A stretch of DNA of 64,000 nt. It comes from Shouchella oshimensis (GTDB lineage: Bacteria > Bacillota > Bacilli > Bacillales > Bacillaceae_D). The notes beneath the pieces were generated by a model, which did no database searches, was not told the DNA's origin, and worked only from the letters and a program-made list of their open reading frames with translations. Shown here piece after piece: positions 1-8,001 of the stretch. The translations under genes were made by a program, and so were the position numbers. Numbering within the stretch: the first letter of the stretch is position 1; the number at the start of each line of letters is the position of its first letter. The stretch lies in contig NZ_KV917380.1 in the NCBI RefSeq assembly GCF_002019765.1, positions 1,168,707 through 1,232,706 on the forward strand, given 5' to 3'.

Positions 1-29
1 CTCTCGCAAGGAGTGTTCTCCTCAGAGAA

Positions 30-56
30 GGAAGCAGCGATTCGCTGTTTCCTTTT
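30..56 (+). terminator. Intrinsic terminator of a gene upstream of the window
   Basis: GGAAGCAGCG pairs with CGCTGTTTCC around a short loop and is followed by TTTTC. It lies before the first gene and probably ends a transcript that begins outside the window. Confidence 0.5.
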
Positions 57-109
57 CAATTATGGTAAAATGTCCGTGAGTAACGAAGGATACATAAGGA
101 GGACAAAAA

Positions 110-466
110 ATGAGCGTAACATTCTATGAATACCCGAAATGTGGTACATGCCGTAATGCGAAGAAGTGGTTGGATGAACAAAGTGTTTCATATGAAGCCA
201 TTCATATTATAGACAACCCCCCTAGTGCTGAGGAGCTAAAAAAGTTACATCAAAAAAGTGGTTTAGAGCTAAAGGCATTTTTTAATACAAGTGGGAAAAA
301 ATATCGTGAGCTGGACTTGAAAAATAAGCGAGCGCATATGTCAGAGCAAGAGCAATATGAATTGTTGGCGTCCGACGGAATGTTGATTAAGCGACCAATT
401 GTAACAGATGGAGCGAAAGTTACATTGGGATTTAAAGAAGAACAATTTGAAACAAATTGGGCTTAA
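110..466 (+). CDS. yusI: ArsC/Spx-family thioredoxin-fold protein (YusI-like)
   Basis: A 118-residue protein of the ArsC/Spx thioredoxin-fold family. A CGTC motif (C11-x-x-C14) follows the first beta strand, as in Spx and MgsR, and a late RPIV motif matches the family's conserved Arg-Pro loop. The strong site AGGAGG sits just before the ATG. Together with gcvH and yusG downstream it reproduces the B. subtilis yusI-yusH-yusG neighbourhood, which supports the YusI call over arsenate reductase proper. Real substrate or partner is unknown; it could act on thiols or bind RNA polymerase as Spx does, but the sequence does not decide this. Confidence 0.85.
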   Translation: MSVTFYEYPKCGTCRNAKKWLDEQSVSYEAIHIIDNPPSAEELKKLHQKSGLELKAFFNTSGKKYRELDLKNKRAHMSEQEQYELLASDGMLIKRPIVTDGAKVTLGFKEEQFETNWA

Positions 467-550
467 GATTACGTTCAAATAAGTTCTCCTTTTCGGAACA
501 GTTATTTTCATGTATGATGATGGGGAGACCGTAACGATGGAGGGGACGAC

Positions 551-940
551 ATGAGTAAATTACCACAAGAGCTAAAGTATTCTGAGGAACACGAATGGGT
601 AAAAACGGAAGATGGAAACGTACGAATTGGAATTACGGACTTTGCGCAATCAGAACTAGGTGATATTGTGTTTGTTGAATTACCTGAAGTAGGGGATGAA
701 ATTGAAGCAAATGAACCGTTTGGTAGTGTAGAATCAGTAAAAACTGTGTCAGAATTATATGCGCCAGTAAGCGGTAAAGTCATTGAAGTGAATGAAGACT
801 TAGATGACTCACCAGAGTATGTGAATGAGTCACCTTACGAAAAAGCATGGATGATTGTTGTAGAGCCAGCAGATTCAAGTGAACTGGACAAGCTCATGTC
901 TCCAAGTGAATATAGTAGCATGATTAATGAAGAAGAGTAA
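551..940 (+). CDS. gcvH: Glycine cleavage system H protein
   Basis: GcvH, 129 residues, close to the usual 127. It is the lipoylated carrier that shuttles the aminomethyl group between the P, T and L proteins of the glycine cleavage complex in the cytoplasm. In Bacillus it is also the platform from which lipoyl groups are passed to other complexes. The lipoyl domain is complete: HEWV near the N-terminus, then ESVKTVS with the acceptor lysine K64. A GGAGG-type site precedes the ATG, and a strong terminator follows directly, so it is probably transcribed alone or with yusI. LipA, which makes the lipoyl group, is also encoded in this window. Confidence 0.97.
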   Translation: MSKLPQELKYSEEHEWVKTEDGNVRIGITDFAQSELGDIVFVELPEVGDEIEANEPFGSVESVKTVSELYAPVSGKVIEVNEDLDDSPEYVNESPYEKAWMIVVEPADSSELDKLMSPSEYSSMINEEE

Positions 941-966
941 AAGCCTGTTTAACAGGCTTTTTTTTA
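941..966 (+). terminator. Intrinsic terminator after gcvH
   Basis: AAGCCTGTT/AACAGGCTT inverted repeat with an almost absent loop, followed by a run of T, immediately after the gcvH stop codon. Confidence 0.85.
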
Positions 967-1045
967 TTTGGCTGATCTTCCCTCGGATAGGAGCTAGCTC
1001 TCGCACATACGATAAAGGTAGGCGGAGAGGCCCAAGGAGGAATTT

Positions 1046-1267
1046 ATGGAAAACGTAAATATCACTCAAAAAGTTGTCGCAAAGTATGACGGAGGTCGAC
1101 TAAAGTTATATGTCGACGGTGCAATGATTGGGGAAGTCATTGAGACAAGTCAAGGCCTTCAACATCATATGAATTCTGGCTATATCTTTAATAATGAGCA
1201 AATCTTTCAAGCACAGAATGAAGGTTGGAATGAAGTAACTTCGTTTATTGAGGATAGTTGGCATTAA
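1046..1267 (+). CDS. yusG: YusG-like small conserved protein (DUF2553)
   Basis: A 73-residue cytosolic protein resembling B. subtilis YusG by size, position next to gcvH and general sequence (N-terminal KVVAKYDGGRLKLYVDG strand pair). No catalytic motif, signal or membrane segment is visible. The start is clear, with AAGGAGG eight bases before the ATG. The function of the family is not known. A helper role in the glycine-cleavage neighbourhood would be guesswork. Confidence 0.75.
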   Translation: MENVNITQKVVAKYDGGRLKLYVDGAMIGEVIETSQGLQHHMNSGYIFNNEQIFQAQNEGWNEVTSFIEDSWH

Positions 1268-1341
1268 ACGCTACCCTTATTAGCGGTGATTTCGTATAAT
1301 TACTTAGAGAGACGAAATAACCGCTAAATGGGGACGTTGCT

Positions 1342-2616
1342 GTGAACATAATAACAAAGTTGTTTCATCCTTATAATCAGACTGTTCGTTCTTTTTTTCT
1401 GTCGTCACTTTGCTTTAATACAGCTATGGGTATCTTTATTGTCATGTACCCATTTTTTGTTCGAGAACTGGGTTATGGTGATCAAGTAAACGGCTCCATT
1501 ATCGCTTTCCAAGCAGCGGCAACAGCAATAGCGTTGTTACCAGCTGGTATTATTGGTGACCGCTTTGGTCGTAAGAACATGTTGTTAATTGGAGCGAGTA
1601 TGCTAGCAGTCAGTTTTTTTATTCGATCAGTAGGTTCTGCTGAATGGGTGTTAGTAGCAGGAGCAGGTGTAACTGGATTTTTCTTCGCTTTTCTACAAGT
1701 GTCTGCTATTCCTTTATTAGCAGAGCACTCAAAGGAAAAACAACGAGTGAAGTTGTTTTCTCTCCATGCTGCGTTAATGATGGCAGCAAATGTTTTTGGG
1801 CATTTATTTGGTGGCATGATGACAGATAGTTTATTTGCTTGGACCTCGTTAACAATGCTTCAATCGATTCAAGTGACATTATTTAGTGCTTGTTTAGTAG
1901 CAGTTGTCGCATGTTTCCCTTTATTTAAGGTACGAGAATCACAAAAAATAAACAGTGTACAAAAATTAGCTAGTGCGTCATCGTACATACCAAAAAAAAG
2001 AGAATGGAAACTCATTGGTTTATTTGCTTTCTCCAGCTTACTAATAGGGTTTGGCTCAGGGCTTGTTATTCCGTATTTGAATCTCTATTTCAACGATCGA
2101 TTCCATTTAAACTATTCAACAATCGGTCTTGTGTTATCGTTAGGCCAGGCTATGACCGTTTTTGCTATGCTTATTGGACCAAAAGTCGTTGACCGGGTAG
2201 GAGAGGTTCGTGCCGTTTTTTTACTACAAATGGGTTCAATTCCGTTCTTACTCATGACAGCATTTACAAATGTCATTTGGTTCGCCATTATTGGTTTTCT
2301 TTTTAGGCAAGCACTAATGAATGCAGGTAATCCAATTCAAGCAGCCCTTGTTATGAGATTAATTCATCCTCAGATGAGAGGAACGGCTAACTCAGTCACA
2401 CAAATGGTGTTTCAGCTAGGTTGGGCGTTAATGGGACCAGTTTCAATGGGAATCGTGGCATTATACGGGGCGTACAAAGGCTATGCGATCGTTTTCTGTA
2501 TTACTGCAGCGCTTTATGTGATTGGGTCTATCTATTTTTTACTTGTTTTTCAAAAAAAGGTAGCAGAACATGAACAATTGAATACGCTGGATACGAAAAA
2601 GCAACTGGACTTATAA
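1342..2616 (+). CDS. MFS transporter, DHA1-type
   Basis: A 424-residue major facilitator with about twelve hydrophobic helices and the diagnostic motif A, GDRFGRK, in the loop after the second helix. A second, weaker copy of that motif (VDRVGE) lies in the C-terminal half, as expected of the two six-helix repeats. It starts at a GTG with a weak ribosome site. It sits between yusG and the methionine riboswitch, where B. subtilis has other genes, so it looks like a lineage-specific insertion. Substrate cannot be told from sequence; drug or metabolite export is typical for this subfamily. Confidence 0.85.
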   Translation: MNIITKLFHPYNQTVRSFFLSSLCFNTAMGIFIVMYPFFVRELGYGDQVNGSIIAFQAAATAIALLPAGIIGDRFGRKNMLLIGASMLAVSFFIRSVGSAEWVLVAGAGVTGFFFAFLQVSAIPLLAEHSKEKQRVKLFSLHAALMMAANVFGHLFGGMMTDSLFAWTSLTMLQSIQVTLFSACLVAVVACFPLFKVRESQKINSVQKLASASSYIPKKREWKLIGLFAFSSLLIGFGSGLVIPYLNLYFNDRFHLNYSTIGLVLSLGQAMTVFAMLIGPKVVDRVGEVRAVFLLQMGSIPFLLMTAFTNVIWFAIIGFLFRQALMNAGNPIQAALVMRLIHPQMRGTANSVTQMVFQLGWALMGPVSMGIVALYGAYKGYAIVFCITAALYVIGSIYFLLVFQKKVAEHEQLNTLDTKKQLDL

Positions 2617-2631
2617 CGATGGAGAAAGGGA

Positions 2632-2660
2632 TTGACGGCTGATACCCATCGTGCTATGAT
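2632..2660 (+). promoter_or_regulatory. Sigma-A promoter of metNPQ
   Basis: TTGACG, a 17-base spacer and TATGAT lie about 25 bases upstream of the SAM riboswitch aptamer. Both boxes are one base away from consensus. Confidence 0.75.
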
Positions 2661-2685
2661 GCCCTTATTATATTAAAAGAATAAT

Positions 2686-2800
2686 TCTTATCCAGAGTGG
2701 TGGAGGGACTGGCCCGTTGAAACCCGGCAACCGCAAACGTAATGTTTGAAGGTGCTAAATCCTGCAAAGCCATAAGCTTTGAAAGATGAGATGATCATAG
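2686..2800 (+). ncRNA. SAM-I (S-box) riboswitch
   Basis: Classic S-box core: CTTATCCAGAGTGGTGGAGG at the 5' side, GGCCCGTTGAAACCCGGCAA in the conserved junction, then AAGGTGCTAAATCC and the closing AGATGAG segment. It is followed by a terminator hairpin at 2803-2837. In this family, bound S-adenosylmethionine favours the terminator, so metNPQ should be expressed only when methionine/SAM is low. Confidence 0.97.
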
Positions 2801-2802
2801 GT

Positions 2803-2837
2803 AAACCTTCCTGACATCTTACAGGAAGGTTTTTTTA
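2803..2837 (+). terminator. Riboswitch-controlled terminator before metN
   Basis: AACCTTCCTG pairs with CAGGAAGGTT across an eight-base loop and runs into a T tract. This is the expression platform of the SAM-I riboswitch. Confidence 0.92.
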
Positions 2838-2854
2838 TAATTGGAGGGAATGAC

Positions 2855-3877
2855 TTGATTTCGTTAACAGGAATCAGTAAAACATATGCGACAAAAACAA
2901 CCACTGTGCATGCTGTAGATCAAGTAGATTTGCATATTAGCAAAGGAAATGTCTTTGGTATCATTGGCTATAGTGGCGCAGGAAAAAGTACACTCGTACG
3001 ATTATTAAATTTATTAGAAAGACCTACTACTGGAGAGGTTCTGTTAGACGGTGTTAACTTAGCAACACTTGGAAAACAAGCGTTACGTGAAGAACGTCAA
3101 AAGATCGGTATGATCTTTCAACACTTTAATTTACTGTGGTCACGAACAGTGAAGGAAAACATTTCGTTCCCGTTAGAAGTCGCGAAAGTACCTGCGGCTG
3201 AGCGAAAAAAACGAATTGAAGAACTGATTGATCTTGTTGGGTTACGTGGACGAGAAAATAACTATCCAGCACAACTAAGTGGTGGTCAAAAGCAACGAGT
3301 TGGCATTGCACGGGCATTAGCCAATAACCCAAAAGTGTTGTTGTGTGATGAAGCAACGTCGGCACTTGATCCAAAAACAACGGATTCCATTTTAGATTTG
3401 TTAACGGATATAAATAAGAAGCTTAATTTAACCATTGTGCTTATAACTCATGAAATGCACGTTATTCAAAAAATTTGCCATGAAGTGGCTGTAATGAGTG
3501 ATGGAAAGATTGTCGAGCAAGGACCCGTTATTGATGTATTTCGTCGTCCAAAAGAAGCAATGACAAAGGAATTTGTTAAGCAAGTTGCACATGTTCAATC
3601 GGATGAGCTTATGCTAGACGATGTTACCCTTTCAGAAGGTGAGCAAATCTTTGCCTTGACGTTTATCGGTAATCCAGCAGAAGATCAACTTGTGACGGAG
3701 CTAATTCGCTCTTTTCCGATCGACATTTCAATATTACAAGGAAATATATCAAAGTTACAGCAAGGCTCTTACGGTAAGTTATATTTACGAATTGCAGGAG
3801 AACATGAAACAATCGTGGCAGCACTAGAATGGATACGCAGTAAGCAAGTGGAAGTGGAGGTGTTGAAGCATGCTTGA
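2855..3877 (+). CDS. metN: Methionine ABC importer ATP-binding protein MetN
   Basis: The ATPase of the MetNPQ methionine importer, 340 residues. Walker A is GYSGAGKST (38-46), the ABC signature LSGGQKQRVG is at 141-150, and Walker B VLLCDEATSA begins at 161. The C-terminal ~75 residues form the regulatory domain (NIL) typical of MetN, which in studied homologues senses internal methionine. It starts at TTG, seven bases after GGAGGG. Its 3' end overlaps the permease gene by eight bases. The SAM riboswitch directly upstream confirms methionine as substrate. Confidence 0.97.
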   Translation: MISLTGISKTYATKTTTVHAVDQVDLHISKGNVFGIIGYSGAGKSTLVRLLNLLERPTTGEVLLDGVNLATLGKQALREERQKIGMIFQHFNLLWSRTVKENISFPLEVAKVPAAERKKRIEELIDLVGLRGRENNYPAQLSGGQKQRVGIARALANNPKVLLCDEATSALDPKTTDSILDLLTDINKKLNLTIVLITHEMHVIQKICHEVAVMSDGKIVEQGPVIDVFRRPKEAMTKEFVKQVAHVQSDELMLDDVTLSEGEQIFALTFIGNPAEDQLVTELIRSFPIDISILQGNISKLQQGSYGKLYLRIAGEHETIVAALEWIRSKQVEVEVLKHA

Positions 3878-4538
3878 TCGACTCTTTCCAAATGTTGTTT
3901 GGGAAAATCTCTGGCTAGCCACCTATGAAACGGTTTATATGACTGTTATTGCGGCTGTCGCCACATTCTTTTTAGGCATTATTCTTGGTTTATTTCTTTA
4001 TTTAACAGCAAAAGGAAATCCTTGGGAAAATCGCTTCTTTTATACCTTTGTCGGTGCAGTTGTTAATATCTCCCGTTCGATTCCATTTATTATCTTAATT
4101 ATATTGCTTATCCCATTTACTCGTGCTGTAGTAGGAACCATGTTTGGTCCTAGTGCCGCTCTACCAGCGCTAATCATTGGTGCAGCACCTTTCTATGCGC
4201 GAATGGTAGAAATTGCGCTTCGTGAAGTTGATAAAGGAGTTGTGGAAGCATCCCAAGCAATGGGTTCATCAAATGGACATATTATTTTTAAAGTGTTGTT
4301 GCCAGAATCCATGCCTGCATTAATTTCAGGTATTACTGTAACAACGGTAGCTTTAATTGGGTATACCGCAATGGCTGGTACTATTGGTGCCGGTGGTCTT
4401 GGTACTTTAGCGTTTCAACAAGGGTTTCAACGGACAAATACGGATGTCATGATTATGGCAACGATTGTCATTTTAGCGATTGTATTTATATTCCAAATGA
4501 TCGGCGATTTCTTAGTCAATCGTTTAGATAAAAGATAA
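3870..4538 (+). CDS. metP: Methionine ABC importer permease MetP
   Basis: MetI-family permease, 222 residues with about five membrane helices. The cytoplasmic EAA coupling loop is seen as VEASQAMGSS followed by hydrophobic LPESMPALI. The gene overlaps the end of metN by eight bases and is followed by metQ after an 18-base gap holding an AAGGAG site, so the three genes form one translationally linked operon under the SAM riboswitch. Confidence 0.95.
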   Translation: MLDRLFPNVVWENLWLATYETVYMTVIAAVATFFLGIILGLFLYLTAKGNPWENRFFYTFVGAVVNISRSIPFIILIILLIPFTRAVVGTMFGPSAALPALIIGAAPFYARMVEIALREVDKGVVEASQAMGSSNGHIIFKVLLPESMPALISGITVTTVALIGYTAMAGTIGAGGLGTLAFQQGFQRTNTDVMIMATIVILAIVFIFQMIGDFLVNRLDKR

Positions 4539-4556
4539 CAAAAGGAGAGATTTAGA

Positions 4557-5402
4557 ATGAAGACATTTTTAAAAACCGTAGGGATTGCAGGTGTATCATT
4601 TGCTTTAGTAGCTTGTGGATCAGGGGATGAAGACAATACAAACACAGGAGAGAATGGTGGAGACGAAGAAGAAACAACGATCCGCATTAGTGCATCCAAT
4701 ATTCCTCACGCTGAAATTTTGGAAGAAGCAGCGCCAATTTTAGAAGAGCAAGGAATCATTCTTGATATTCAAGTTGCTCAAGATTATATTTTACCGAATA
4801 TGGGGTTGGCAGATGGCGAATTTGATGCGAATTACTTTCAACACCGCCCATATTTAGAAGATCAAATGGCTGAAAATGAAAATTTTGATTTTGCTGAAGC
4901 TGGTGCGATTCATGTAGAACCTATTGGACTTTATTCGCAAGACTACGATAACTTAAATGACATTCCAGATGGCGCGACGGTGATGATGAGTAATTCAGTC
5001 GCTGATCAAGGAAGAATCCTTTCTTTGCTTAAAGAAAACGGGTTACTCACACTTGAAGAAGGGGTTTCTGTAGATGCAACTGAAGCAGATATTGTAGAAA
5101 ATCCAAAAAATCTAGTGTTTGATATGAGTCCAGATGCAGAATTCTTGCCTCAAGCGTACCAAACAAATGAAGCAGAAGTGGTGGCAATTAATTCAAACTA
5201 TGCTTTAGGTGCTGACATTTCGCCAACAGAAGACTCCATTGCTATTGAAGGCGAAGATAATCCTTATGTAAACTTAATTGTTGTTCAAAGTGGAAATGAG
5301 AACGATGAAGCGATTCAAGCCCTTGTTGAGGTTTTACGATCAGCTGACATTAAGTCATTTATTGAAGAGACATATAACGGTGCGGTGATTCCTGCTGAAT
5401 AA
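4557..5402 (+). CDS. metQ: Methionine-binding lipoprotein MetQ
   Basis: Substrate-binding lipoprotein of the methionine importer, 281 residues. A lipoprotein signal peptide ends in LVAC, with C20 as the lipidated residue. The mature N-terminus is a flexible, strongly acidic linker (about residues 21-42), a pattern common on surface proteins of alkaliphiles. The NlpA/MetQ fold follows, with ISASNIPHAEIL and the DANYFQHRPYL segment typical of the family. It is the last gene of the operon; the repeat element starts nine bases after its stop codon. Confidence 0.96.
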   Translation: MKTFLKTVGIAGVSFALVACGSGDEDNTNTGENGGDEEETTIRISASNIPHAEILEEAAPILEEQGIILDIQVAQDYILPNMGLADGEFDANYFQHRPYLEDQMAENENFDFAEAGAIHVEPIGLYSQDYDNLNDIPDGATVMMSNSVADQGRILSLLKENGLLTLEEGVSVDATEADIVENPKNLVFDMSPDAEFLPQAYQTNEAEVVAINSNYALGADISPTEDSIAIEGEDNPYVNLIVVQSGNENDEAIQALVEVLRSADIKSFIEETYNGAVIPAE

Positions 5403-5411
5403 TAAAGTAAA

Positions 5412-5588
5412 GAGGCTGGGACAAAAGTAGATAGACAGACCAAAATGACGAACATTCCTGAAAATAGGAACGTTCGTCGTTTATTTTATATGAAAACGAA
5501 CGGAAGGATTCTCCTGTAGTCGTGCTACTCAGCATAGTTTAGACTATTCGTCTTTTTCAAATACTACTTTTCGTTATGTCCCAGCCGC
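5412..5588 (+). repeat. Repeat element copy 1 (177 bp, internal deletion)
   Basis: Begins GAGGCTGGGACAAAAG and ends TGTCCCAGCCGC, imperfect terminal inverted repeats. It is closely similar to the 275-bp copies at 36191 and 43609 but lacks 99 internal bases. The missing part lies between two GAAGGA words present in the full copies, as expected for slippage or recombination between short direct repeats. The strong hairpin GACGAACATTCC/GGAACGTTCGTC is retained. The element fills the gap between metQ and the next gene. Confidence 0.9.
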
Positions 5589-5654
5589 TTTCTTTTTTAT
5601 TGCTTTAGCCGTCTAATTATTTGTATGATTAGCGGGGGAAGAGGAGGAAAACCA

Positions 5655-6194
5655 GTGACTAAAAAGAGAGATATGCGTTTTTTATGTTATCCGTACATGC
5701 GTGAAGAAGGTAGTGTAGTTGATTTCGAAATACGCACCGATTCGCTAGCTGTGCGAATTGGACAAGCAGCAGGGTTAGTTGATTCGTACCCTAGAGAAAA
5801 AGCGCTCCTTCTGCAATTAACTGAATATGCCTATCATTTAAATGGATCTGTTCGTGGCGAGCAAGCCATTGGGCAAGAAGCGTTACAGTGGTTAAGTGAT
5901 GTTTATGATCAATATGAAGTTGAGGTTCGAGAAGACATTCAACAATTTTTACTACCACAAGGATCTCATGCGGCAAGTGCGCTTCACATCGCAAGAAGTG
6001 AAGCCAAGAAGTCTGTCCGGGCACTCCACTTTGTTCGTTTAGAAAGAGATGTACCAAGGATATTAATGGATTATATACACCTGCTAGCAAATGTCTTATT
6101 TCTTTTAGCTGTATACATAAACAAACAAGAAGGCGTAAACGAAATACCGTTTAAGAGTCAATCTTATCCAAAAAAAAGGGGACGAAAAGAATGA
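5655..6194 (+). CDS. PduO-like cobalamin adenosyltransferase-related protein, N-terminally degenerate
   Basis: A 179-residue protein whose C-terminal half resembles PduO-type ATP:cob(I)alamin adenosyltransferases: FLLPQGSHAASALHIARSE (98-116) and YIHLLANVLFLLAVYIN (140-156) match the family's LPGG..A..LH.AR and Y.N.LSDYLF.LAR.IN blocks. The usual N-terminal ATP loop (TKTGDKG-like) is absent, and the arginine and aspartate positions are altered, so catalysis is doubtful. I chose GTG 5655 because GAGGAGG lies seven bases before it; an ATG at 5625 lacks such a site. The stop overlaps the BtuF-like gene by four bases, which supports a B12-related role, perhaps binding rather than adenosylation. 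Confidence 0.6.
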   Translation: MTKKRDMRFLCYPYMREEGSVVDFEIRTDSLAVRIGQAAGLVDSYPREKALLLQLTEYAYHLNGSVRGEQAIGQEALQWLSDVYDQYEVEVREDIQQFLLPQGSHAASALHIARSEAKKSVRALHFVRLERDVPRILMDYIHLLANVLFLLAVYINKQEGVNEIPFKSQSYPKKRGRKE

Positions 6195-7105
6195 AAAAAT
6201 GGCTTTATACGACAGTTGCTTTTAGTTTTGTCTTAACAGCTTGTAATGATGCTGCAAACGAAGAAAATGACCAGCAACATGAAGAGACAGGTTATACAGT
6301 GGAAGATGCACGTGGAATGGAACTGACGTTTGACGAGCCTCCTGAAACCATTATTTCTATTTTACCTAGTAACACGGAAATTATCTTCGCTTTAGGGCAA
6401 GGCGATAAAGTGATTGGTGTATCGGATGCAGATGTTTATCCAGAAGAAGTGACTGATATAGAAGTTGTTGCTGAATATGAAAATCCATATGTTGAACGGA
6501 TGCTTGAACTGGACCCTGATCTTATTATTGGGTATGACTATGGTTCGAATGAGATGGCACAGCTGAATGATGTCGGCTTGCCTGCCTTTGCCATAGACTC
6601 GGCACAAACGATGGCTGACATTTTTGAAGATATTCAAACCATTGCTGATGTGCTTGCTGTTCCTGAAGAAGGAGAACGATTAATTGCAGAAATGAAAGCA
6701 GAATTTGATGAAATCGCTGAAGCCGTTGCAGATGTTGAGAAGCGTTCCGTCTATTTTGAAATAAGTCCATCTCCAGATATTTGGACGCTAGGCGTAGGTA
6801 CATTTCAACATGAGATGATTGAAATCGCTGGGTTAGAAAATGTGTTTTCAGACGTTGAAGGGTGGGCGAGTATTAGTGATGAAGAAGTGGTTGCACGAAA
6901 CCCAGAACTCATTTATACATCCGTCAATTATACCGAAGATCCGCTTGAAGACATTCGCCAGCGGGATGGTTGGAGTACAATCGAAGCCATTCAACAAGAT
7001 CAATTAGAGCAGATGCCACCAGATATCATGGATCGTCCAGGGCCGAGAATCGCAGAAGCAACAAGAATTTTAGCCGAAACCGCTTATCCAGAAGCGTTTC
7101 AATAA
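6191..7105 (+). CDS. btuF: BtuF-like cobalamin/iron-chelate-binding lipoprotein
   Basis: A 304-residue substrate-binding lipoprotein. The signal peptide ends in LTAC with C18 lipidated, followed by a short acidic linker. The periplasmic-binding-protein domain of the BtuF/FhuD class starts at GMELTFDEPPETIISILPSN and includes LDPDLIIGYDYG. Overlap with the PduO-like gene by four bases makes vitamin B12 the likeliest ligand; siderophores are an alternative. The permease and ATPase that must work with it are not next to it in this window, so it either uses a transporter encoded elsewhere or is a leftover of a larger cluster. Confidence 0.75.
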   Translation: MKKWLYTTVAFSFVLTACNDAANEENDQQHEETGYTVEDARGMELTFDEPPETIISILPSNTEIIFALGQGDKVIGVSDADVYPEEVTDIEVVAEYENPYVERMLELDPDLIIGYDYGSNEMAQLNDVGLPAFAIDSAQTMADIFEDIQTIADVLAVPEEGERLIAEMKAEFDEIAEAVADVEKRSVYFEISPSPDIWTLGVGTFQHEMIEIAGLENVFSDVEGWASISDEEVVARNPELIYTSVNYTEDPLEDIRQRDGWSTIEAIQQDQLEQMPPDIMDRPGPRIAEATRILAETAYPEAFQ

Positions 7106-7168
7106 AATGTGTATGCCTTTTATGAATCCGCTCATACTACCTTTATAACAAATAAAGGAGCGAATGAC

Positions 7169-7534
7169 GTGAACCGACAAGGACATACATCAACGGAACA
7201 TCATATGATGGTTTACAAAAAAGGCGTGGGATCATTTGAAGAGAAGATGCCAATTTTTGCTGAAAAGTATAATGACTTTACAGAACAGTGTTTTAAAGAA
7301 GGGGCTATCTCAAAAAAACATAAGCAGCTAATGGCTCTTGCAATGAGTATTCATGCTCAAGATGAGTATTGCATTATTTATCATACAAAAGGATGCATCG
7401 ATCACGGCTGTAGTGAAGAAGAGTTACTGGAAGCCGTATCTGTTGCAACGGCATTTGGCAGTGGGGCAGCGTTAAGTCAAGGAGCGACACTCGTTCAAGA
7501 AGCCTACCGTGAACTTGATAATCACGTACAATAA
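7169..7534 (+). CDS. yurZ: Carboxymuconolactone decarboxylase/AhpD-family protein (YurZ-like)
   Basis: A 121-residue all-helical CMD-domain protein. In AhpD the redox motif is ExxCxxCH; here the corresponding stretch is EYCIIYH (E66, C68, Y71, H72), so only one of the two cysteines remains, although C76 is nearby. Disulfide reductase activity is therefore unlikely in the usual form. The start is GTG 7169, preceded by AAAGGAG; an ATG at 7109 has no ribosome site. Position between metNPQ and suf matches B. subtilis yurZ. A terminator follows. Confidence 0.72.
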   Translation: MNRQGHTSTEHHMMVYKKGVGSFEEKMPIFAEKYNDFTEQCFKEGAISKKHKQLMALAMSIHAQDEYCIIYHTKGCIDHGCSEEELLEAVSVATAFGSGAALSQGATLVQEAYRELDNHVQ

Positions 7535-7595
7535 GGAAGCAAACAGTAGCATTTTTAAGATGGGGACGTTTGAATTAAATGGAATCGGGAATACG

Positions 7596-7630
7596 AGGAG
7601 AGAGTAGCGATTTTGCTGCTCTCTTTCTTT
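7596..7630 (+). terminator. Intrinsic terminator after yurZ
   Basis: GAGAGAGTAGC and GCTGCTCTCTTTC form a stem with one mismatch, followed by TTTCTTTT. Confidence 0.7.
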
Positions 7631-7726
7631 TGAGGAAGAAGACGCTGATTGCTATACTATAGATATACTGGGTAAAAAAAAAGAAGCCCTTTTAAAAACA
7701 AGAGAGGATGAGAGACAATTACGAAC

Positions 7727-7903
7727 ATGCGACTTTCCTACACAAGTGAAATGGAAAAAGGATTACAACAAAGACATGGTGTGAGCTACGCCGAATATGA
7801 AAGCAGCTTAGACAAATGCTTGCAAATCGAACGAGAGCGAACAAAAGAGCATGATGCGTGTAATCAGCTTGTTCAGTCGATCCAGTCACACACAAGTTCA
7901 TAA
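7727..7903 (+). CDS. Small hypothetical protein, 58 residues
   Basis: An open frame of 58 codons beginning MRLSYTSEMEKGLQQRHG. It encodes a hydrophilic, charged, probably helical peptide with two cysteines and no signal or membrane segment. The nearest purine-rich site (AGAGAGG at 7701-7707) is about 19 bases from the ATG, too far; an in-frame ATT at 7718 would be correctly spaced. A terminator follows directly, so this is a self-contained unit between yurZ and suf. I do not recognise the family. Confidence 0.5.
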   Translation: MRLSYTSEMEKGLQQRHGVSYAEYESSLDKCLQIERERTKEHDACNQLVQSIQSHTSS

Positions 7904-7918
7904 TCATAACTCGAATTT

Positions 7919-7955
7919 AAAGAGCCTTATGCTTCTGCGTAAGGCTCTGTTTTAA
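7919..7955 (+). terminator. Intrinsic terminator before the suf operon
   Basis: AGAGCCTTATGC pairs with GCGTAAGGCTCT around a TTCT loop, followed by GTTTT. Confidence 0.85.
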
Positions 7956-8001
7956 ATGAGGTTGATTTTTCTAACTCGGTCTTCTTGAAGTATAGGAGTA
8001 T

